From positions 5,642,001 through 5,706,000 of the forward strand of contig NZ_CP067412.1 of assembly GCF_023375815.1 (NCBI RefSeq): a DNA stretch of 64,000 bases, in the 5' to 3' direction. Positions 1 to 9,248 of the stretch are shown in pieces (position 1 is the stretch's first letter; each line of letters opens with the position of its first letter). The stretch comes from Pseudomonas sp. HS6. Its GTDB lineage: Bacteria; Pseudomonadota; Gammaproteobacteria; Pseudomonadales; Pseudomonadaceae. Below the pieces are notes generated by a model. It did not search any database. It was not told where the DNA came from and saw only the letters and a list, made by a program, of their open reading frames with translations. The position numbers were made by a program, and so were the translations under genes.

Positions 1-221
1 TCCGCGATATCGGCCGTGACCGTGTTCGTCAGGCTATCGTTCGGGGGATTGTCACAATCTGTGCGGAGTTGGACGTTACAGTCATCGCCGAAGGCATAGA
101 AAGCGCTGGTGAACGGGATTTCCTGGCGGACTGCGGAATATTTCTGATGCAGGGTTTCTGGTTCGCCAAGCCTGCATTCAAAGCGTTAGCTCAGGTTTCC
201 CCTGGAGCGTGGACGCGTTAA
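1..221 (+). CDS. rimA: C-terminal end of an EAL-domain protein (RimA-like c-di-GMP phosphodiesterase), cut by the window edge
   Basis: Only the last 72 codons are present, read in the frame starting at base 3 and ending at the TAA at 219-221. They encode the end of an EAL domain: a VIAEGIES segment (the EGxE-type loop) followed by GIFLMQGFWFAKP, the QG(F/Y).F.KP strand that closes EAL phosphodiesterases. The gene sits directly upstream of rimB and rimK. That matches the rimABK locus described in P. fluorescens, where RimA is a c-di-GMP phosphodiesterase that tunes RimK. The EAL identity is seen directly. The rimA name rests on gene order, because the catalytic N-terminal part lies outside the window. 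Confidence 0.8.
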   Translation, partial: RDIGRDRVRQAIVRGIVTICAELDVTVIAEGIESAGERDFLADCGIFLMQGFWFAKPAFKALAQVSPGAWTR

Positions 222-237
222 TTGTTGGTTTTTTCCA

Positions 238-717
238 TTGAAGACATTTGACCATTTGACCGTTGTCGGTCTGCGCGAGTGGGTGGCGCTCCCGGGCTTG
301 GGAGTCGCGGGCCTTCGGGCGAAAATCGACACCGGGGCCAGTACCTCCAGCCTGCACGCCACCGACATCGAGCCGTTCGAACGGGACGGGGAGAAATGGG
401 TGCGTTTCACCGCGCACCTGGGCACGGTAGTGCAATTGCGCCATCGGCGTTGCGAAGCACCGCTGGTCACCCGCAAGACCATCAAGAGTTCCAACGGCCA
501 GGCCCAGGTGCGCTATGTGATCAGCACCACCCTGGCCCTCGGTGATCGGGTCTGGCCGGTCGAGTTCACCCTCGCCTGCCGCAAGTCCATGCGTTATCGC
601 TTGTTACTCGGTTCCAAAGCCCTGATTGACGGCCAGTTGGTGGTCAATCCAGGCATCAAATATGTACAAGACAAGCCGGTGTTCCCGGTATCTACCTCCT
701 CCACAGGTGTTGCATGA
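238..717 (+). CDS. rimB: RimB, small retropepsin-like protease associated with RimK
   Basis: A 159-residue protein of the Zn_protease/RimK-associated family (PF05618). The aspartyl-protease-like motif [13 protein letters not shown], with D31-T-G-A, lies near the N-terminus, and a second conserved block [10 protein letters not shown] is near the C-terminus. In P. fluorescens RimB works with RimA and RimK in controlling glutamate modification of ribosomal protein S6. The only start that keeps full length is the TTG at 238, 16 nt after the rimA stop. No strong ribosome binding site precedes it, so translation may be coupled to rimA. The stop overlaps the rimK start (ATGA), so the three genes form one operon. 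Confidence 0.85.
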   Translation: MKTFDHLTVVGLREWVALPGLGVAGLRAKIDTGASTSSLHATDIEPFERDGEKWVRFTAHLGTVVQLRHRRCEAPLVTRKTIKSSNGQAQVRYVISTTLALGDRVWPVEFTLACRKSMRYRLLLGSKALIDGQLVVNPGIKYVQDKPVFPVSTSSTGVA

Positions 718-1619
718 AGATCGCTGTGCTGTCGCGGAATCCGCGTCTGTATTCCACCCGTCGTCTGGTCGAAGCCGGTACCGAACGCGGGCATGAAATG
801 GTGGTGATCGACACCTTGCGCGCCTACATGAACATCGCCAGCCACAAGCCGCAGATCCACTATCGCGGCAAGCCGCTGGAAGGTTTCGATGCGGTGATCC
901 CGCGGATCGGCGCATCGGTGACGTTCTATGGCTGCGCGGTGCTGCGTCAGTTCGAAATGATGGGGGTGTTTCCGCTCAACGAATCGGTGGCCATCGCCCG
1001 TTCCCGGGACAAGCTGCGTTCGCTGCAACTGCTGTCACGCCGTGGTATCGGCCTGCCGGTGACCGGGTTCGCCCACTCGCCGGACGATATTCCCGACCTG
1101 ATCGACATGGTCAACGGCGCGCCGCTGGTGATCAAGGTGCTGGAAGGTACTCAGGGCATTGGCGTGGTGCTGTGTGAAACCGCAACGGCGGCGGAGTCGG
1201 TGATTGAGGCGTTCATGGGCCTGAAGCAGAACATCATGGTCCAGGAGTACATCAAGGAGGCCGGCGGCGCCGACATCCGCTGCTTCGTGGTTGGTGACAA
1301 GGTGATCGCGGCGATGAAGCGTCAGGCCAAGCCTGGTGAGTTCCGCTCCAACCTGCACCGGGGCGGCAGCGCCAGCCTGATCAAGATCACCCCGGAAGAA
1401 CGCATGACCGCGCTGCGCGCCGCCAAGGTCATGGGCCTGGCGGTGGCGGGTGTGGATATCCTGCGTTCGAATCACGGGCCGCTGGTGATGGAAGTGAACT
1501 CGTCGCCGGGACTGGAAGGGATCGAGACCACCACCGGCAAGAACGTGGCGGGGATCATCATCGAGCATCTCGAAAAGAATGGCGGGCCGAACATGACCCG
1601 CACAAAAGGCAAGGGTTGA
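714..1619 (+). CDS. rimK: RimK, ATP-dependent glutamate ligase for ribosomal protein S6
   Basis: A 301-residue ATP-grasp protein, the usual length for RimK (about 300). RimK adds glutamate residues to the C-terminus of ribosomal protein S6 (RpsF), altering the ribosome and translation. The N-terminal pre-ATP-grasp segment ([10 protein letters not shown]) is followed by the ATP-grasp core. Recognisable parts are the [13 protein letters not shown] nucleotide loop, the [14 protein letters not shown] strand with lid residues, and the magnesium-binding end [15 protein letters not shown]. The ATG overlaps the rimB stop by 4 nt. A GC-rich inverted repeat follows at 1628-1651, between this gene and the convergent envZ. 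Confidence 0.96.
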   Translation: MKIAVLSRNPRLYSTRRLVEAGTERGHEMVVIDTLRAYMNIASHKPQIHYRGKPLEGFDAVIPRIGASVTFYGCAVLRQFEMMGVFPLNESVAIARSRDKLRSLQLLSRRGIGLPVTGFAHSPDDIPDLIDMVNGAPLVIKVLEGTQGIGVVLCETATAAESVIEAFMGLKQNIMVQEYIKEAGGADIRCFVVGDKVIAAMKRQAKPGEFRSNLHRGGSASLIKITPEERMTALRAAKVMGLAVAGVDILRSNHGPLVMEVNSSPGLEGIETTTGKNVAGIIIEHLEKNGGPNMTRTKGKG

Positions 1620-1627
1620 ACCTTGAA

Positions 1628-1651
1628 TCAGGCGGCCGCAAGGCCGCCTGA
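1628..1651. terminator. GC-rich hairpin between convergent rimK and envZ
   Basis: A perfect inverted repeat with arms TCAGGCGGCC and GGCCGCCTGA around a GCAA loop. It sits 9 nt after the rimK stop and 4 nt from the envZ stop, so it could end transcription from both sides. Neither side has a long T-tract, so it may act only as an RNA-stabilising stem. Confidence 0.6.
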
Positions 1652-1654
1652 AAC

Positions 1655-2968
1655 TTAAACCGCGTCTCGCGGCAGCATCAACCCCAGCGGCAAGCGCACC
1701 CGCGCCTCCAGCCCGCCACCGGACCGGTTTCGCAACTCGACGTTGCCACCATGCATCGAAGCAATCCGCTTGACGATCGCCAGCCCCAACCCGGTCCCCT
1801 TCCCACCACGGGCACGATCGCCACGGGTGAACGGGTTGAAGATCGCTTCAAGTTCCGACGGATCAATCCCCGCCCCACGGTCCATCACACTCAGCACCAC
1901 ATACGGCGCACTGGTGTCTCCGGACACATAGGCCGCGACGTCCACGCTACCGCCAGCATGATTCAACGCGTTGCCAATCAAGTTGTTCAGCAGACGTTTC
2001 ATCGACACCCGACGCAGCGGGAACGGCTGGATCGGCTCCAGACGCAAGCGCACTTTCTCTTCACTCTGGTTGTACGGCGCCGCGACTTCACGCACCAGAT
2101 CGCTCAGATCCACTTCCTCCACCGACTCGTCCCGACCATCGCGAATGAACGCGAGGAACTGGTCGAGAATCGCGTCCATGTCTTCGATGTCGCGCACCAT
2201 GTCGTCAGTCAGATCAGTGCGGTCACCCATCAACTCCAGTGACAGTCGCAAACGGGTCAGCGGCGTACGCAAGTCATGGGATACCCCGGCCAGCATCAGC
2301 TCGCGCTCGCGACCGGCCTGCTCGACGTCTTCGGCCATCTGGTTGAAAGCGCGATAAACCTCGGCCATCTCGCTGGGGGTGTCACTGATCGGCAGGCGCA
2401 CGCTGCGGCCCTGGCCGAGTTGCCGGGCGGCGTAGACCAGGCGTTTCAACGGTTGGTTGAGCTGACTGACGAAAATCCATGCCGAGGCGGTCGAGAGCAA
2501 CCCGATGGCAAGGAACCAGCCGAGCACGTTCCAGATTTTCTGGCCGCGCAACGGGTGCGGATACAACGGCACTTTCAACCAGCCATCACCCAGGCTCGGC
2601 GCACGCACCCACAATGCCGGTGGCGAATGCATGCGCAGCCGAACCTCGGTGTCGGCACCCAGTTCCGCCTGCATCTGCCGCTGGTAGATTTCGCTGTACG
2701 GCCAGTGCTGCTCGCCTTCCGGCACACCGGCACCGACCACCCGGATCAGGGTCGCGGCATCGGCAATCTTCGCGCGATTTTCCTCATCGGCGGCCCAATA
2801 GGCACGCAGCGTCAGGGCAACGCCGTGGCTGTATTGGCGATCCACGAGCACGTCCTCGTTCATCAGCAGATAAACCAGCGTCAGTGCCTTGGAAAACAAT
2901 ACGACGATGAGCACCAGCCAAAGGGTGCGGGAGAAGAAACTTTGGGGGAACCAGACAGGGGTTTTCAT
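1655..2968 (-). CDS. envZ: EnvZ/AmgS-type sensor histidine kinase
   Basis: A 437-residue inner-membrane sensor kinase. TM1 is near residues 12-36, followed by a short periplasmic region to about 145 and TM2 at about 147-168. A HAMP domain follows, then HisKA with the phospho-accepting histidine H231 in AGVSHDLRTPLTRL. The HATPase domain has an N-box (LLNNLIGNALNHAG), a G1 box (DRGAGI) and a G2 box (GGKGTGLGL). It pairs with the OmpR-type regulator upstream. In P. aeruginosa the syntenic pair beside rimK, tex and gshA is AmgRS, which responds to envelope stress from misfolded membrane proteins. The kinase starts 114 nt after the regulator, and a REP-like element fills that gap. Its ribosome binding site is weak. 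Confidence 0.93.
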   Translation of the reverse strand: MKTPVWFPQSFFSRTLWLVLIVVLFSKALTLVYLLMNEDVLVDRQYSHGVALTLRAYWAADEENRAKIADAATLIRVVGAGVPEGEQHWPYSEIYQRQMQAELGADTEVRLRMHSPPALWVRAPSLGDGWLKVPLYPHPLRGQKIWNVLGWFLAIGLLSTASAWIFVSQLNQPLKRLVYAARQLGQGRSVRLPISDTPSEMAEVYRAFNQMAEDVEQAGRERELMLAGVSHDLRTPLTRLRLSLELMGDRTDLTDDMVRDIEDMDAILDQFLAFIRDGRDESVEEVDLSDLVREVAAPYNQSEEKVRLRLEPIQPFPLRRVSMKRLLNNLIGNALNHAGGSVDVAAYVSGDTSAPYVVLSVMDRGAGIDPSELEAIFNPFTRGDRARGGKGTGLGLAIVKRIASMHGGNVELRNRSGGGLEARVRLPLGLMLPRDAV

Positions 2969-2987
2969 GGATAACCGCTACGCACTT

Positions 2988-3073
2988 GCAGGAGCGAGCA
3001 ATGCTCGCATATTGCGGAAAACGAGTCTGCGGAGGCGGTACTTTCAACCGCGCCCCACAGACCCGCTCCTACA
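2988..3073. repeat. REP-type element between ompR and envZ
   Basis: Two half-elements face each other: TGCAGGAGCGAGCAATGCTCGC at the left (split here as 2988-2996 and 2997-3009) and CAGACCCGCTCCTACA at the right. The core GGAGCG.GC...GCTCC resembles Pseudomonas REP sequences. It lies in the only sizeable gap of the ompR-envZ operon and could set relative expression of regulator and kinase through mRNA processing. Confidence 0.55.
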
Positions 3074-3082
3074 AATCACCCG

Positions 3083-3823
3083 TCACTTGGTGGAGTTGCC
3101 ATCCGGCACGAACACATAACCCACGCCCCAGACGGTCTGGATGTAGCGCGGTTTGGACGGATCGGGTTCGATCATCCGGCGCAGACGGGAAATCTGCACG
3201 TCAATGGAACGCTCCAGGGCATCCCACTCCCGGCCACGGGCCAGGTTCATCAGTTTGTCGCGCGTCAGCGGCTGGCGGGCGTTCATCACCAGAGCCTTGA
3301 GTACCGCAAACTCACCGGTGGTGAGCATGTGCACTTCGTCGCCGCGCTTGAGTTCGCGGGTGGCCAGGGACAACACGTAATCGCCGAACGTGACGTTTTC
3401 TTCTTCACTGCCCGGCGCGCCCGGCACCGGTGCGGCCTGACGGCGCAGGACGGCTTTGACGCGGGCCATCAACTCGTCCGGGTTGAACGGCTTCGCCAGG
3501 TAGTCGTCGGCCCCCAGTTCCAGACCCTTGATACGGCTCAGCTCGTCGCCCTTGGCGGTGAGCATGATGATCGGGATCTGATTGTTCGCGCCACGCAGAC
3601 GACGGCAAGCGGTCAGGCCGTCTTCGCCCGGCAGCATCAGGTCGAGAACGACCAGGTTGAACACTTCACGCGACAGCAGACGATCCATCTGCTCGGTATT
3701 CGGTACGGCGCGGGCGCGGTAGCCCTTGCTGACGAAGAAGCGTTCCAGCAGGCTGCTCAGCCCCGGATCGTCGTCAACAATAAGAATTTTTTCGCCTTCA
3801 GCAGTTTGTGCAGTGCTGCTCAT
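3083..3823 (-). CDS. ompR: OmpR/AmgR-type response regulator
   Basis: A 246-residue response regulator of the OmpR/PhoB class. The receiver domain (about 12-125) has the acidic pocket DDD near 17-19, the phospho-accepting D61 in LVVLDLMLPGEDG, and K111 in YLAKPF. A winged-helix DNA-binding domain occupies about 150-240, including GREWDALERSIDVQISRLRR and the RYIQTVWGVGYVF end. The ATG is preceded by a good AAGGAG. It is the first gene of the operon with envZ downstream. By synteny this is the AmgR orthologue, which activates envelope-stress and aminoglycoside-tolerance genes in P. aeruginosa. The receiver and output assignments are firm; the physiological role is inferred. Confidence 0.95.
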   Translation of the reverse strand: MSSTAQTAEGEKILIVDDDPGLSSLLERFFVSKGYRARAVPNTEQMDRLLSREVFNLVVLDLMLPGEDGLTACRRLRGANNQIPIIMLTAKGDELSRIKGLELGADDYLAKPFNPDELMARVKAVLRRQAAPVPGAPGSEEENVTFGDYVLSLATRELKRGDEVHMLTTGEFAVLKALVMNARQPLTRDKLMNLARGREWDALERSIDVQISRLRRMIEPDPSKPRYIQTVWGVGYVFVPDGNSTK

Positions 3824-3969
3824 TGGATGCTCCTTTTAGCTCGGCGCGCATTATGGCGTAGCTGCCGTTATACGCACCGTGTGCATTGTTAGCAGATTTT
3901 TCCTTCACTGCCAGAAAACCGGGGCTTGAGCCTACAGACTGTGTCGCCCCCGAATGACAGAACGCTGGT

Positions 3970-3975
3970 TATAAT
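3970..3975 (+). promoter_or_regulatory. Probable -10 box of the tex promoter
   Basis: A perfect TATAAT within GGTTATAATGCGCG, followed by a roughly 200 nt untranslated leader to the tex ATG. No good -35 hexamer was found at 16-18 nt spacing, so an activator or an extended -10 contact may be needed. Confidence 0.5.
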
Positions 3976-4183
3976 GCGCGGCCTTTTGTGTCAGGCAACG
4001 TCTGAATCGTTACCGCAGGTGGCCGTCCTTTATTTTCATGGGCGCAGCAGTAATTGTTCGATTTCACGGGTCAATGGGAAGCCTTTTGACCCAGGCAGCG
4101 GCAAGCGTCAGGCCGCCCAACCAGACTCCGGGCCTTTATTTACGTGCCTGCGAGCCTGCTTTCACAATTTGTCAGGTGGTTTT

Positions 4184-6508
4184 ATGGACAGCATCAACAG
4201 CCGCATCGCCGAGGAACTCGGCGTACGCCCACAACAGGTCGAAGCGGCCGTCGCGCTACTCGATGAAGGCTCTACCGTTCCCTTCATCGCCCGTTACCGG
4301 AAAGAAGTGACCGGCAGCCTCGATGACACTCAGTTGCGTCATCTGGAAGAGCGTTTGCGCTACCTGCGAGAACTCGACGAACGGCGCATCAGCATTCTTT
4401 CCAGCATCCAGGAGCAGGGCAAACTCACCCCTGAACTGGAGCGCGAAATCAAACTCGCCGACACCAAGACCCGCCTCGAAGACTTGTATCTGCCGTACAA
4501 ACAGAAGCGCCGCACCAAGGGCCAGATCGCCCTGGAAGCCGGCCTCGGCGAGCTGGCCGACGGTCTGTTCAACGACCCGAGCCTGGCTCCGGAAACCGAA
4601 GCCGCACGCTTCATCGACGCCGAAAAAGGCGTGGCCGACGTCAAGGCTGCACTGGAAGGCGCCAAGTACATCCTCATGGAGCGCTTCGCCGAAGACGCCA
4701 ACCTGCTGGAAAAACTGCGTACTTATCTGAAACAGGAAGCCACCCTCAGTGCCCGCGTGATCGCCGGTAAAGAAGAGGAAGGCGCCAAGTTCCGCGATTA
4801 CTTCGAACACGACGAACCGCTGAAAAGCATGCCGTCGCACCGCGCGCTGGCGATTTTCCGTGGCCGCAACGAAGGCATTCTCAGTTCCGCGCTGAAAGTC
4901 GGCGACGAATTGCCGGGCACCATGCATCCGTGTGAAGGCATGATCGGCCAACAAGTCGGCATCCAGAATCAGAACCGCCCCGCCGACAAATGGCTGGGCG
5001 AAGTGGTGCGCTGGACATGGAAGGTCAAGCTCTACACCCACCTGGAAACCGACCTGCTCGGCGAGTTGCGCGACGGCGCGGAAACCGAAGCGATCAACGT
5101 GTTCGCCCACAACCTGCACGACTTGCTGCTGGCCGCTCCGGCCGGCCCGCGCGCTACCCTGGGCCTCGACCCGGGCCTGCGCACCGGCTGCAAGGTCGCC
5201 GTGGTCGACTCCACCGGCAAGCTGCTGGATCACGCCACGGTTTACCCGCACGTGCCGCACAACAAGTGGGATCAGACCATCGCCATCCTGGCCGCCCTGT
5301 GCGCCAAGCACTCGGTCGATCTGATCGCCATCGGCAACGGCACCGCCAGCCGTGAGACCGACAAACTGGCCATCGAGCTGATCAAAAAATACCCAGCGAT
5401 GAAAATGACCAAGGTCATGGTCTCCGAAGCCGGCGCATCGGTGTACTCGGCATCGGAACTGGCAGCCAAGGAATTCCCGGATCTGGACGTATCGATCCGT
5501 GGTGCCGTGTCCATCGCCCGTCGCTTGCAGGATCCACTGGCCGAACTGGTGAAGATCGATCCGAAATCCATCGGTGTCGGTCAGTACCAGCACGACGTGT
5601 CGCAGCTGAAACTGGCACGCGGCCTGGACGCCGTGGTCGAGGACTGCGTGAACGCCGTGGGCGTGGACGTGAACACTGCGTCCGTGGCGCTGCTGGCGCG
5701 GATCTCTGGCCTCAACGCGACCCTGGCGCAGAACATCGTGACTCACCGTGACGAGCACGGCGCGTTCAAGACCCGCGCTGCGCTGAAGAAAGTCGCGCGT
5801 CTGGGCGAGAAAACCTTCGAACAGGCCGCCGGCTTCCTGCGTGTGATGAACGGCGACAACCCGCTGGATTCCTCGGCCGTTCACCCGGAAGCCTATCCGC
5901 TGGTGCAACGCATTGCCGCTGAAACCGACCGCGACATCCGCTCGCTGATCGGCGACGCGGGGTTCCTCAAGCGTCTGGATCCGAAGAAATACACCGACGA
6001 GACTTTCGGTCTGCCAACCGTCACCGACATCCTGCAGGAACTGGAAAAACCGGGCCGCGACCCGCGTCCGGAGTTCAAGACCGCCGAGTTCCAGGAAGGC
6101 GTCGAGGACTTGAAGGACCTGCAACTGGGGATGATCCTCGAGGGCGTGGTGACCAACGTGACCGCGTTCGGCGCGTTCGTCGACATCGGTGTGCATCAGG
6201 ACGGTCTGGTGCACATCTCGGCGCTGTCGGAGAAGTTCATCAAGGATCCGCGCGAAGCGGTGAAGGCCGGTGACGTGGTGAAAGTGAAGGTCATGGAAGT
6301 CGACATCCCGCGCAAACGCGTCGGCCTGTCGATGCGCATGAGCGACACCCCGGGCGAGAAAATCGACGGTGCCCGTGGCGCGCGTCCGGGCTCGGCGCCA
6401 CGCCAGTCGCAGGGTTCGGCTCCACGCAAGGAAAGCACCCCGGCGGCTCCGGCGAACAACGCCATGGCGTCGCTGTTCGCCAACGCCAAGCAGTTGAAGA
6501 AACGCTGA
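4184..6508 (+). CDS. tex: Tex, S1 RNA-binding transcription accessory protein
   Basis: A 774-residue Tex-family protein, a nucleic-acid-binding factor linked to transcription and RNA handling. From N to C it has a helical Tex_N region; a YqgF/RNase-H-like core starting about residue 324 ([17 protein letters not shown]); helix-hairpin-helix segments about 490-525 ([16 protein letters not shown]); and an S1 domain about 648-718 ([20 protein letters not shown]). A basic, low-complexity tail rich in Ala, Pro and Ser follows. The ATG at 4184 is chosen because it starts the conserved [14 protein letters not shown] and has AGGTGG upstream. The frame is open for 86 codons further upstream, but that part looks like leader RNA. 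The stop overlaps the start of the thioesterase gene. Confidence 0.96.
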   Translation: MDSINSRIAEELGVRPQQVEAAVALLDEGSTVPFIARYRKEVTGSLDDTQLRHLEERLRYLRELDERRISILSSIQEQGKLTPELEREIKLADTKTRLEDLYLPYKQKRRTKGQIALEAGLGELADGLFNDPSLAPETEAARFIDAEKGVADVKAALEGAKYILMERFAEDANLLEKLRTYLKQEATLSARVIAGKEEEGAKFRDYFEHDEPLKSMPSHRALAIFRGRNEGILSSALKVGDELPGTMHPCEGMIGQQVGIQNQNRPADKWLGEVVRWTWKVKLYTHLETDLLGELRDGAETEAINVFAHNLHDLLLAAPAGPRATLGLDPGLRTGCKVAVVDSTGKLLDHATVYPHVPHNKWDQTIAILAALCAKHSVDLIAIGNGTASRETDKLAIELIKKYPAMKMTKVMVSEAGASVYSASELAAKEFPDLDVSIRGAVSIARRLQDPLAELVKIDPKSIGVGQYQHDVSQLKLARGLDAVVEDCVNAVGVDVNTASVALLARISGLNATLAQNIVTHRDEHGAFKTRAALKKVARLGEKTFEQAAGFLRVMNGDNPLDSSAVHPEAYPLVQRIAAETDRDIRSLIGDAGFLKRLDPKKYTDETFGLPTVTDILQELEKPGRDPRPEFKTAEFQEGVEDLKDLQLGMILEGVVTNVTAFGAFVDIGVHQDGLVHISALSEKFIKDPREAVKAGDVVKVKVMEVDIPRKRVGLSMRMSDTPGEKIDGARGARPGSAPRQSQGSAPRKESTPAAPANNAMASLFANAKQLKKR

Positions 6509-6891
6509 TGGAGATTCCGGCCGGGCTCGTCGAGAGCGCGTTTTTCAAGCTGTTGGGCTGCCGCCTGCACAGCCTGGAAACCGGGGTGGCGCAAGTCGCC
6601 CTGGTGCTGGAACCCGAACTGCGCAACCGCGGCGGCAAGCTGCATGGCGGCGCGTTGTTCAGTCTGGTCGACATCGCCATGGGGCTGGCCTGTTCCAGCA
6701 CTCACGGCTTTGACCAGCAAAGCGCGACCATCGAGTGCAAGATCAACTACATCCGCGCCGTCTCCGAAGGCGAGGTGATGTGCACGGCGCGGGTGATCCA
6801 CCCGGGCCGGCGCACGCTGGTGGTCGAAGCCGACGTGATGCAGGGCGACAAACTGGTCGCAAAAGCGCAAGGCACGTTCGCTGTCCTGTAG
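6508..6891 (+). CDS. PaaI/YiiD-type hotdog-fold thioesterase
   Basis: A 127-residue single hotdog domain. The segment LRNRGGKLHGGALFSLVDIAMG carries the HGG loop and following Asp typical of the 4HBT/PaaI family of acyl-CoA thioesterases. The later block ECKINYIRAVSEGEV forms the matching beta-strands. The likely activity is hydrolysis of a short or aromatic acyl-CoA; the substrate cannot be read from the sequence. The ATG overlaps the tex stop (TGATG), so translation is probably coupled. The same tex-thioesterase-gshA order occurs in P. aeruginosa (PA5201-PA5203). Confidence 0.85.
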   Translation: MEIPAGLVESAFFKLLGCRLHSLETGVAQVALVLEPELRNRGGKLHGGALFSLVDIAMGLACSSTHGFDQQSATIECKINYIRAVSEGEVMCTARVIHPGRRTLVVEADVMQGDKLVAKAQGTFAVL

Positions 6892-6947
6892 ATGTTGTTC
6901 ATCATTTTGAGTTAATTTCGGCGCTGTGATCGCAGCGTCGGAGTTTC

Positions 6948-7040
6948 CTGTGGGAGCGGGCTTGCCCGCGAATGGGGCGTATCAGCCAGGATCAACTTGT
7001 CTGACACACCGCTTTCGCGGGCAAGCCCGCTCCCACAGGG
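6948..7040. repeat. REPIN: paired inverted REP sequences
   Basis: Left half TGTGGGAGCGGGCTTGCCCG and right half CGGGCAAGCCCGCTCCCACA are near-perfect reverse complements about 40 nt apart, each with its own internal dyad. This is the classic REPIN arrangement of fluorescens-group genomes, mobilised in trans by RAYT transposases. It occupies the gap between the thioesterase gene and gshA; nothing else recognisable lies in 6892-7193. Confidence 0.9.
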
Positions 7041-7208
7041 ATCTCATTTTCTTCGCGTGTATCAGCCAGATTCAAGGATTGAAGTCGGCGTTTCCAACAT
7101 GGGTTTGACCACCCGAAAACCAGGCGAAAACGCCAGTTTCAACTTCACCCTTGTAGACCGTCCTGCCCACCCCCATATTGGGGCGACTGACGCGTGAAGG
7201 AATCCAAA

Positions 7209-8792
7209 TTGAGCGAACTTCTCAACCGCCGCCTGGCTCTGCTCGGTGAGCGCGCCAACCTCTCTCTGCTCGAGCAGTGCCTGCACGGTATCGAACGTGA
7301 ATGCCTGCGCGTGACCGGCGAGGGACGTCTGGCGCAAACGCCGCACCCTGAAAGCCTGGGTTCCGCGCTGACCAACGAACAGATCACCACCGACTATTCC
7401 GAGTCGCTGCTGGAATTCATCACGCCTGCCCTACCGGACCCGGCCGACACCCTGGCCAGCCTGGACAAGATTCATCGCTTCGCCTACAGCAAACTCGGCA
7501 ACGAGTACCTGTGGAGTCCATCGATGCCGTGCCCGTTGCCGGCCGAGGAAGACATCCCGATCGCCTATTACGGCACCTCCAACATCGGTCAGCTCAAGTA
7601 CGTCTACCGCAAGGGCCTGGCCCTGCGTTACGGCAAGACCATGCAGTGCATCGCCGGGATTCACTACAACTTCTCCCTGCCGGAAAAACTCTGGCCGCTG
7701 CTGAAAGAAGCCGAAGGCTTCGTTGGCACCGACCGGGATTTCCAGTCGTCGTCCTATATCGCGCTGATCCGCAACTTCCGTCGCTACAGCTGGCTGCTGA
7801 TGTACCTGTTCGGTGCTTCGCCGGCGCTGGATGCAGGATTCCTGCGCGGCCGTTCGCATCAGCTGGAACAGCTGGATCCGGACACCCTGTACCTGCCCTA
7901 CGCCACCAGCCTGCGCATGAGCGACCTCGGTTACCAGAGCAACGCCCAGGCCGGCCTGACCCCTTGCTACAACGACCTGGCAAGCTACACCGACAGCCTG
8001 CGCAAGGCGGTGGCCACGCCGTACCCGCCGTACGTTGAAGTCGGCACGCACCAGGATGGCGAGTGGGTGCAACTGAACACCAACATCCTGCAGATCGAAA
8101 ACGAGTACTACTCCAACATCCGCCCGAAACGCGTGACCTACACCGGCGAGCGGCCGATCCAGGCGCTGGTTGCCCGTGGCATCCAGTACGTCGAAGTGCG
8201 TTGCCTGGACATCAACCCGTTCCTGCCGATGGGCATCGACCTCACCGAATCGCGCTTCCTCGACGCGTTCCTGCTGTACTGCGCGCTGAACGAGAGCCCG
8301 CTGCTGACCAACAACTCCTGCGGCGGTGCGACTTCGAACTTCCTCAGCGTGGTCAAGGAAGGTCGCCGTCCGGGCCTGCAATTGCAGCGTGACGGCCAAC
8401 CGGTCGAGCTGAAGGAATGGGCGGCCGAACTGCTGGAGAAAATCGCTCCATTGGCGGCGCTGCTGGATCAAAGCCATGGCGGCGATGCCCACAGCAAGGC
8501 ACTCGACGCACAACTGGCCAAGGTCAAGGATTCGTCCCTGACACCTTCGGCTCAGGTGCTGGCGGCGATGGCCGAGCACAAGGAAAGCTTCGCGCAATTC
8601 TCCCTGCGCCAGAGCCAGGCTCACGCCAAGTTCTTCCGCAGCGAGCCGTTGGCGCCTGAGGAACAGGCGAAGTTTGAAGAACTGGCGCGGTCGTCGCTGG
8701 CGCAACAGGCTGAGCTGGAGCAGAACGAGGTGGGGGATTTCGATGTGTTTGTCGGGTCGTATCAGGCGAGCATTCTGGCGATCAGTAACTGA
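7209..8792 (+). CDS. gshA: Glutamate-cysteine ligase, first step of glutathione synthesis
   Basis: A 527-residue gamma-proteobacterial type glutamate-cysteine ligase, which joins L-glutamate and L-cysteine with ATP. Conserved blocks include [12 protein letters not shown] at the N-terminus (the glutamate-rich active-site strand), [34 protein letters not shown] and [10 protein letters not shown]. The TTG at 7209 is preferred over the GTG at 7194. It is preceded by AAGGA with 7 nt spacing and gives [13 protein letters not shown], matching the family start and the 527-residue length of the P. aeruginosa enzyme. It uses cysteine supplied by the sulfur-acquisition genes that follow. Confidence 0.95.
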   Translation: MSELLNRRLALLGERANLSLLEQCLHGIERECLRVTGEGRLAQTPHPESLGSALTNEQITTDYSESLLEFITPALPDPADTLASLDKIHRFAYSKLGNEYLWSPSMPCPLPAEEDIPIAYYGTSNIGQLKYVYRKGLALRYGKTMQCIAGIHYNFSLPEKLWPLLKEAEGFVGTDRDFQSSSYIALIRNFRRYSWLLMYLFGASPALDAGFLRGRSHQLEQLDPDTLYLPYATSLRMSDLGYQSNAQAGLTPCYNDLASYTDSLRKAVATPYPPYVEVGTHQDGEWVQLNTNILQIENEYYSNIRPKRVTYTGERPIQALVARGIQYVEVRCLDINPFLPMGIDLTESRFLDAFLLYCALNESPLLTNNSCGGATSNFLSVVKEGRRPGLQLQRDGQPVELKEWAAELLEKIAPLAALLDQSHGGDAHSKALDAQLAKVKDSSLTPSAQVLAAMAEHKESFAQFSLRQSQAHAKFFRSEPLAPEEQAKFEELARSSLAQQAELEQNEVGDFDVFVGSYQASILAISN

Positions 8793-8814
8793 TCGTTCGG
8801 CTTTAGATCGCAAG

Positions 8815-9084
8815 CCCCTCACCCTAACCCTCTCCCATAGGGAGAGGGGACTGACCGAGTTGTTAGTGCGAGGTACGCCGACCTGCAATATCAAGCCGAG
8901 CTCAGGATCTGAAAGGCCCCCAATCGGCTCCCTTTCCCCCTCCCGGAGGGAGAGGGGACTGACCGAGTTGTTGGTGCGAGGTACGCCGACCTGCAATATC
9001 AAGCCGAGCTCAGTATCTGAAAGGTCCCCAATCGGCTCCCTTTCCCCCTCGCCCCCCCTGGGGGAGAGGGTTGGGGTGAGGGGG
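8815..9084. repeat. Compound MITE-like repeat with an internal 108-bp direct duplication
   Basis: The outer ends are inverted: CCCTCACCCTAACCCTCTCC at the left and GAGAGGGTTGGGGTGAGGG at the right. Between them a 108-bp unit beginning GGGAGAGGGGACTGACCGAG occurs at 8840 and again at 8948 with only a few differences. Relatives lie at 12801-12961, 42915-43131 and 46513-46674. No ORF is present. It fills most of the gap between gshA and tauA. Confidence 0.8.
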
Positions 9085-9163
9085 AAAAGATCTCAAGCCA
9101 TACCCAAAACTCAAACGCCCCCCAATACCAGCGAGCCTTAGATTTTTCCGCTCATAAGCTAAG

Positions 9164-9187
9164 TCTAAAAAGTTATTTATTTTTAGA
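9164..9187. promoter_or_regulatory. AT-rich inverted repeat upstream of tauA
   Basis: TCTAAAAA and TTTTTAGA flank an 8-nt spacer in a very AT-rich stretch (about 9140-9205) just ahead of tauA. tau operons are activated by LysR-type sulfur regulators (CysB/Cbl), whose sites are AT-rich and poorly conserved. This is the most likely activator region, but the exact site cannot be assigned. Confidence 0.4.
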
Positions 9188-9248
9188 TTCTTAGATCATT
9201 TAGTCTCCTTTCACGCCGATCCTCGGTCGCCTGACATGGAGCTCTCCA

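Noticed and set aside
3926..4183. In-frame 86-codon extension at the N-terminus of tex
   Set aside because: It overlaps the TATAAT box and leader, has no good ribosome binding site and no family similarity; the ATG at 4184 begins the conserved sequence.
4256..6214. A 652-codon open frame antisense to tex
   Set aside because: It is the antisense shadow of high-GC coding sequence, with His/Gln/Val-rich composition and no motif.
8815..9084. CRISPR-like array
   Set aside because: Only two long units of 108 bp with no spacer pattern; it is a duplicated repeat element.
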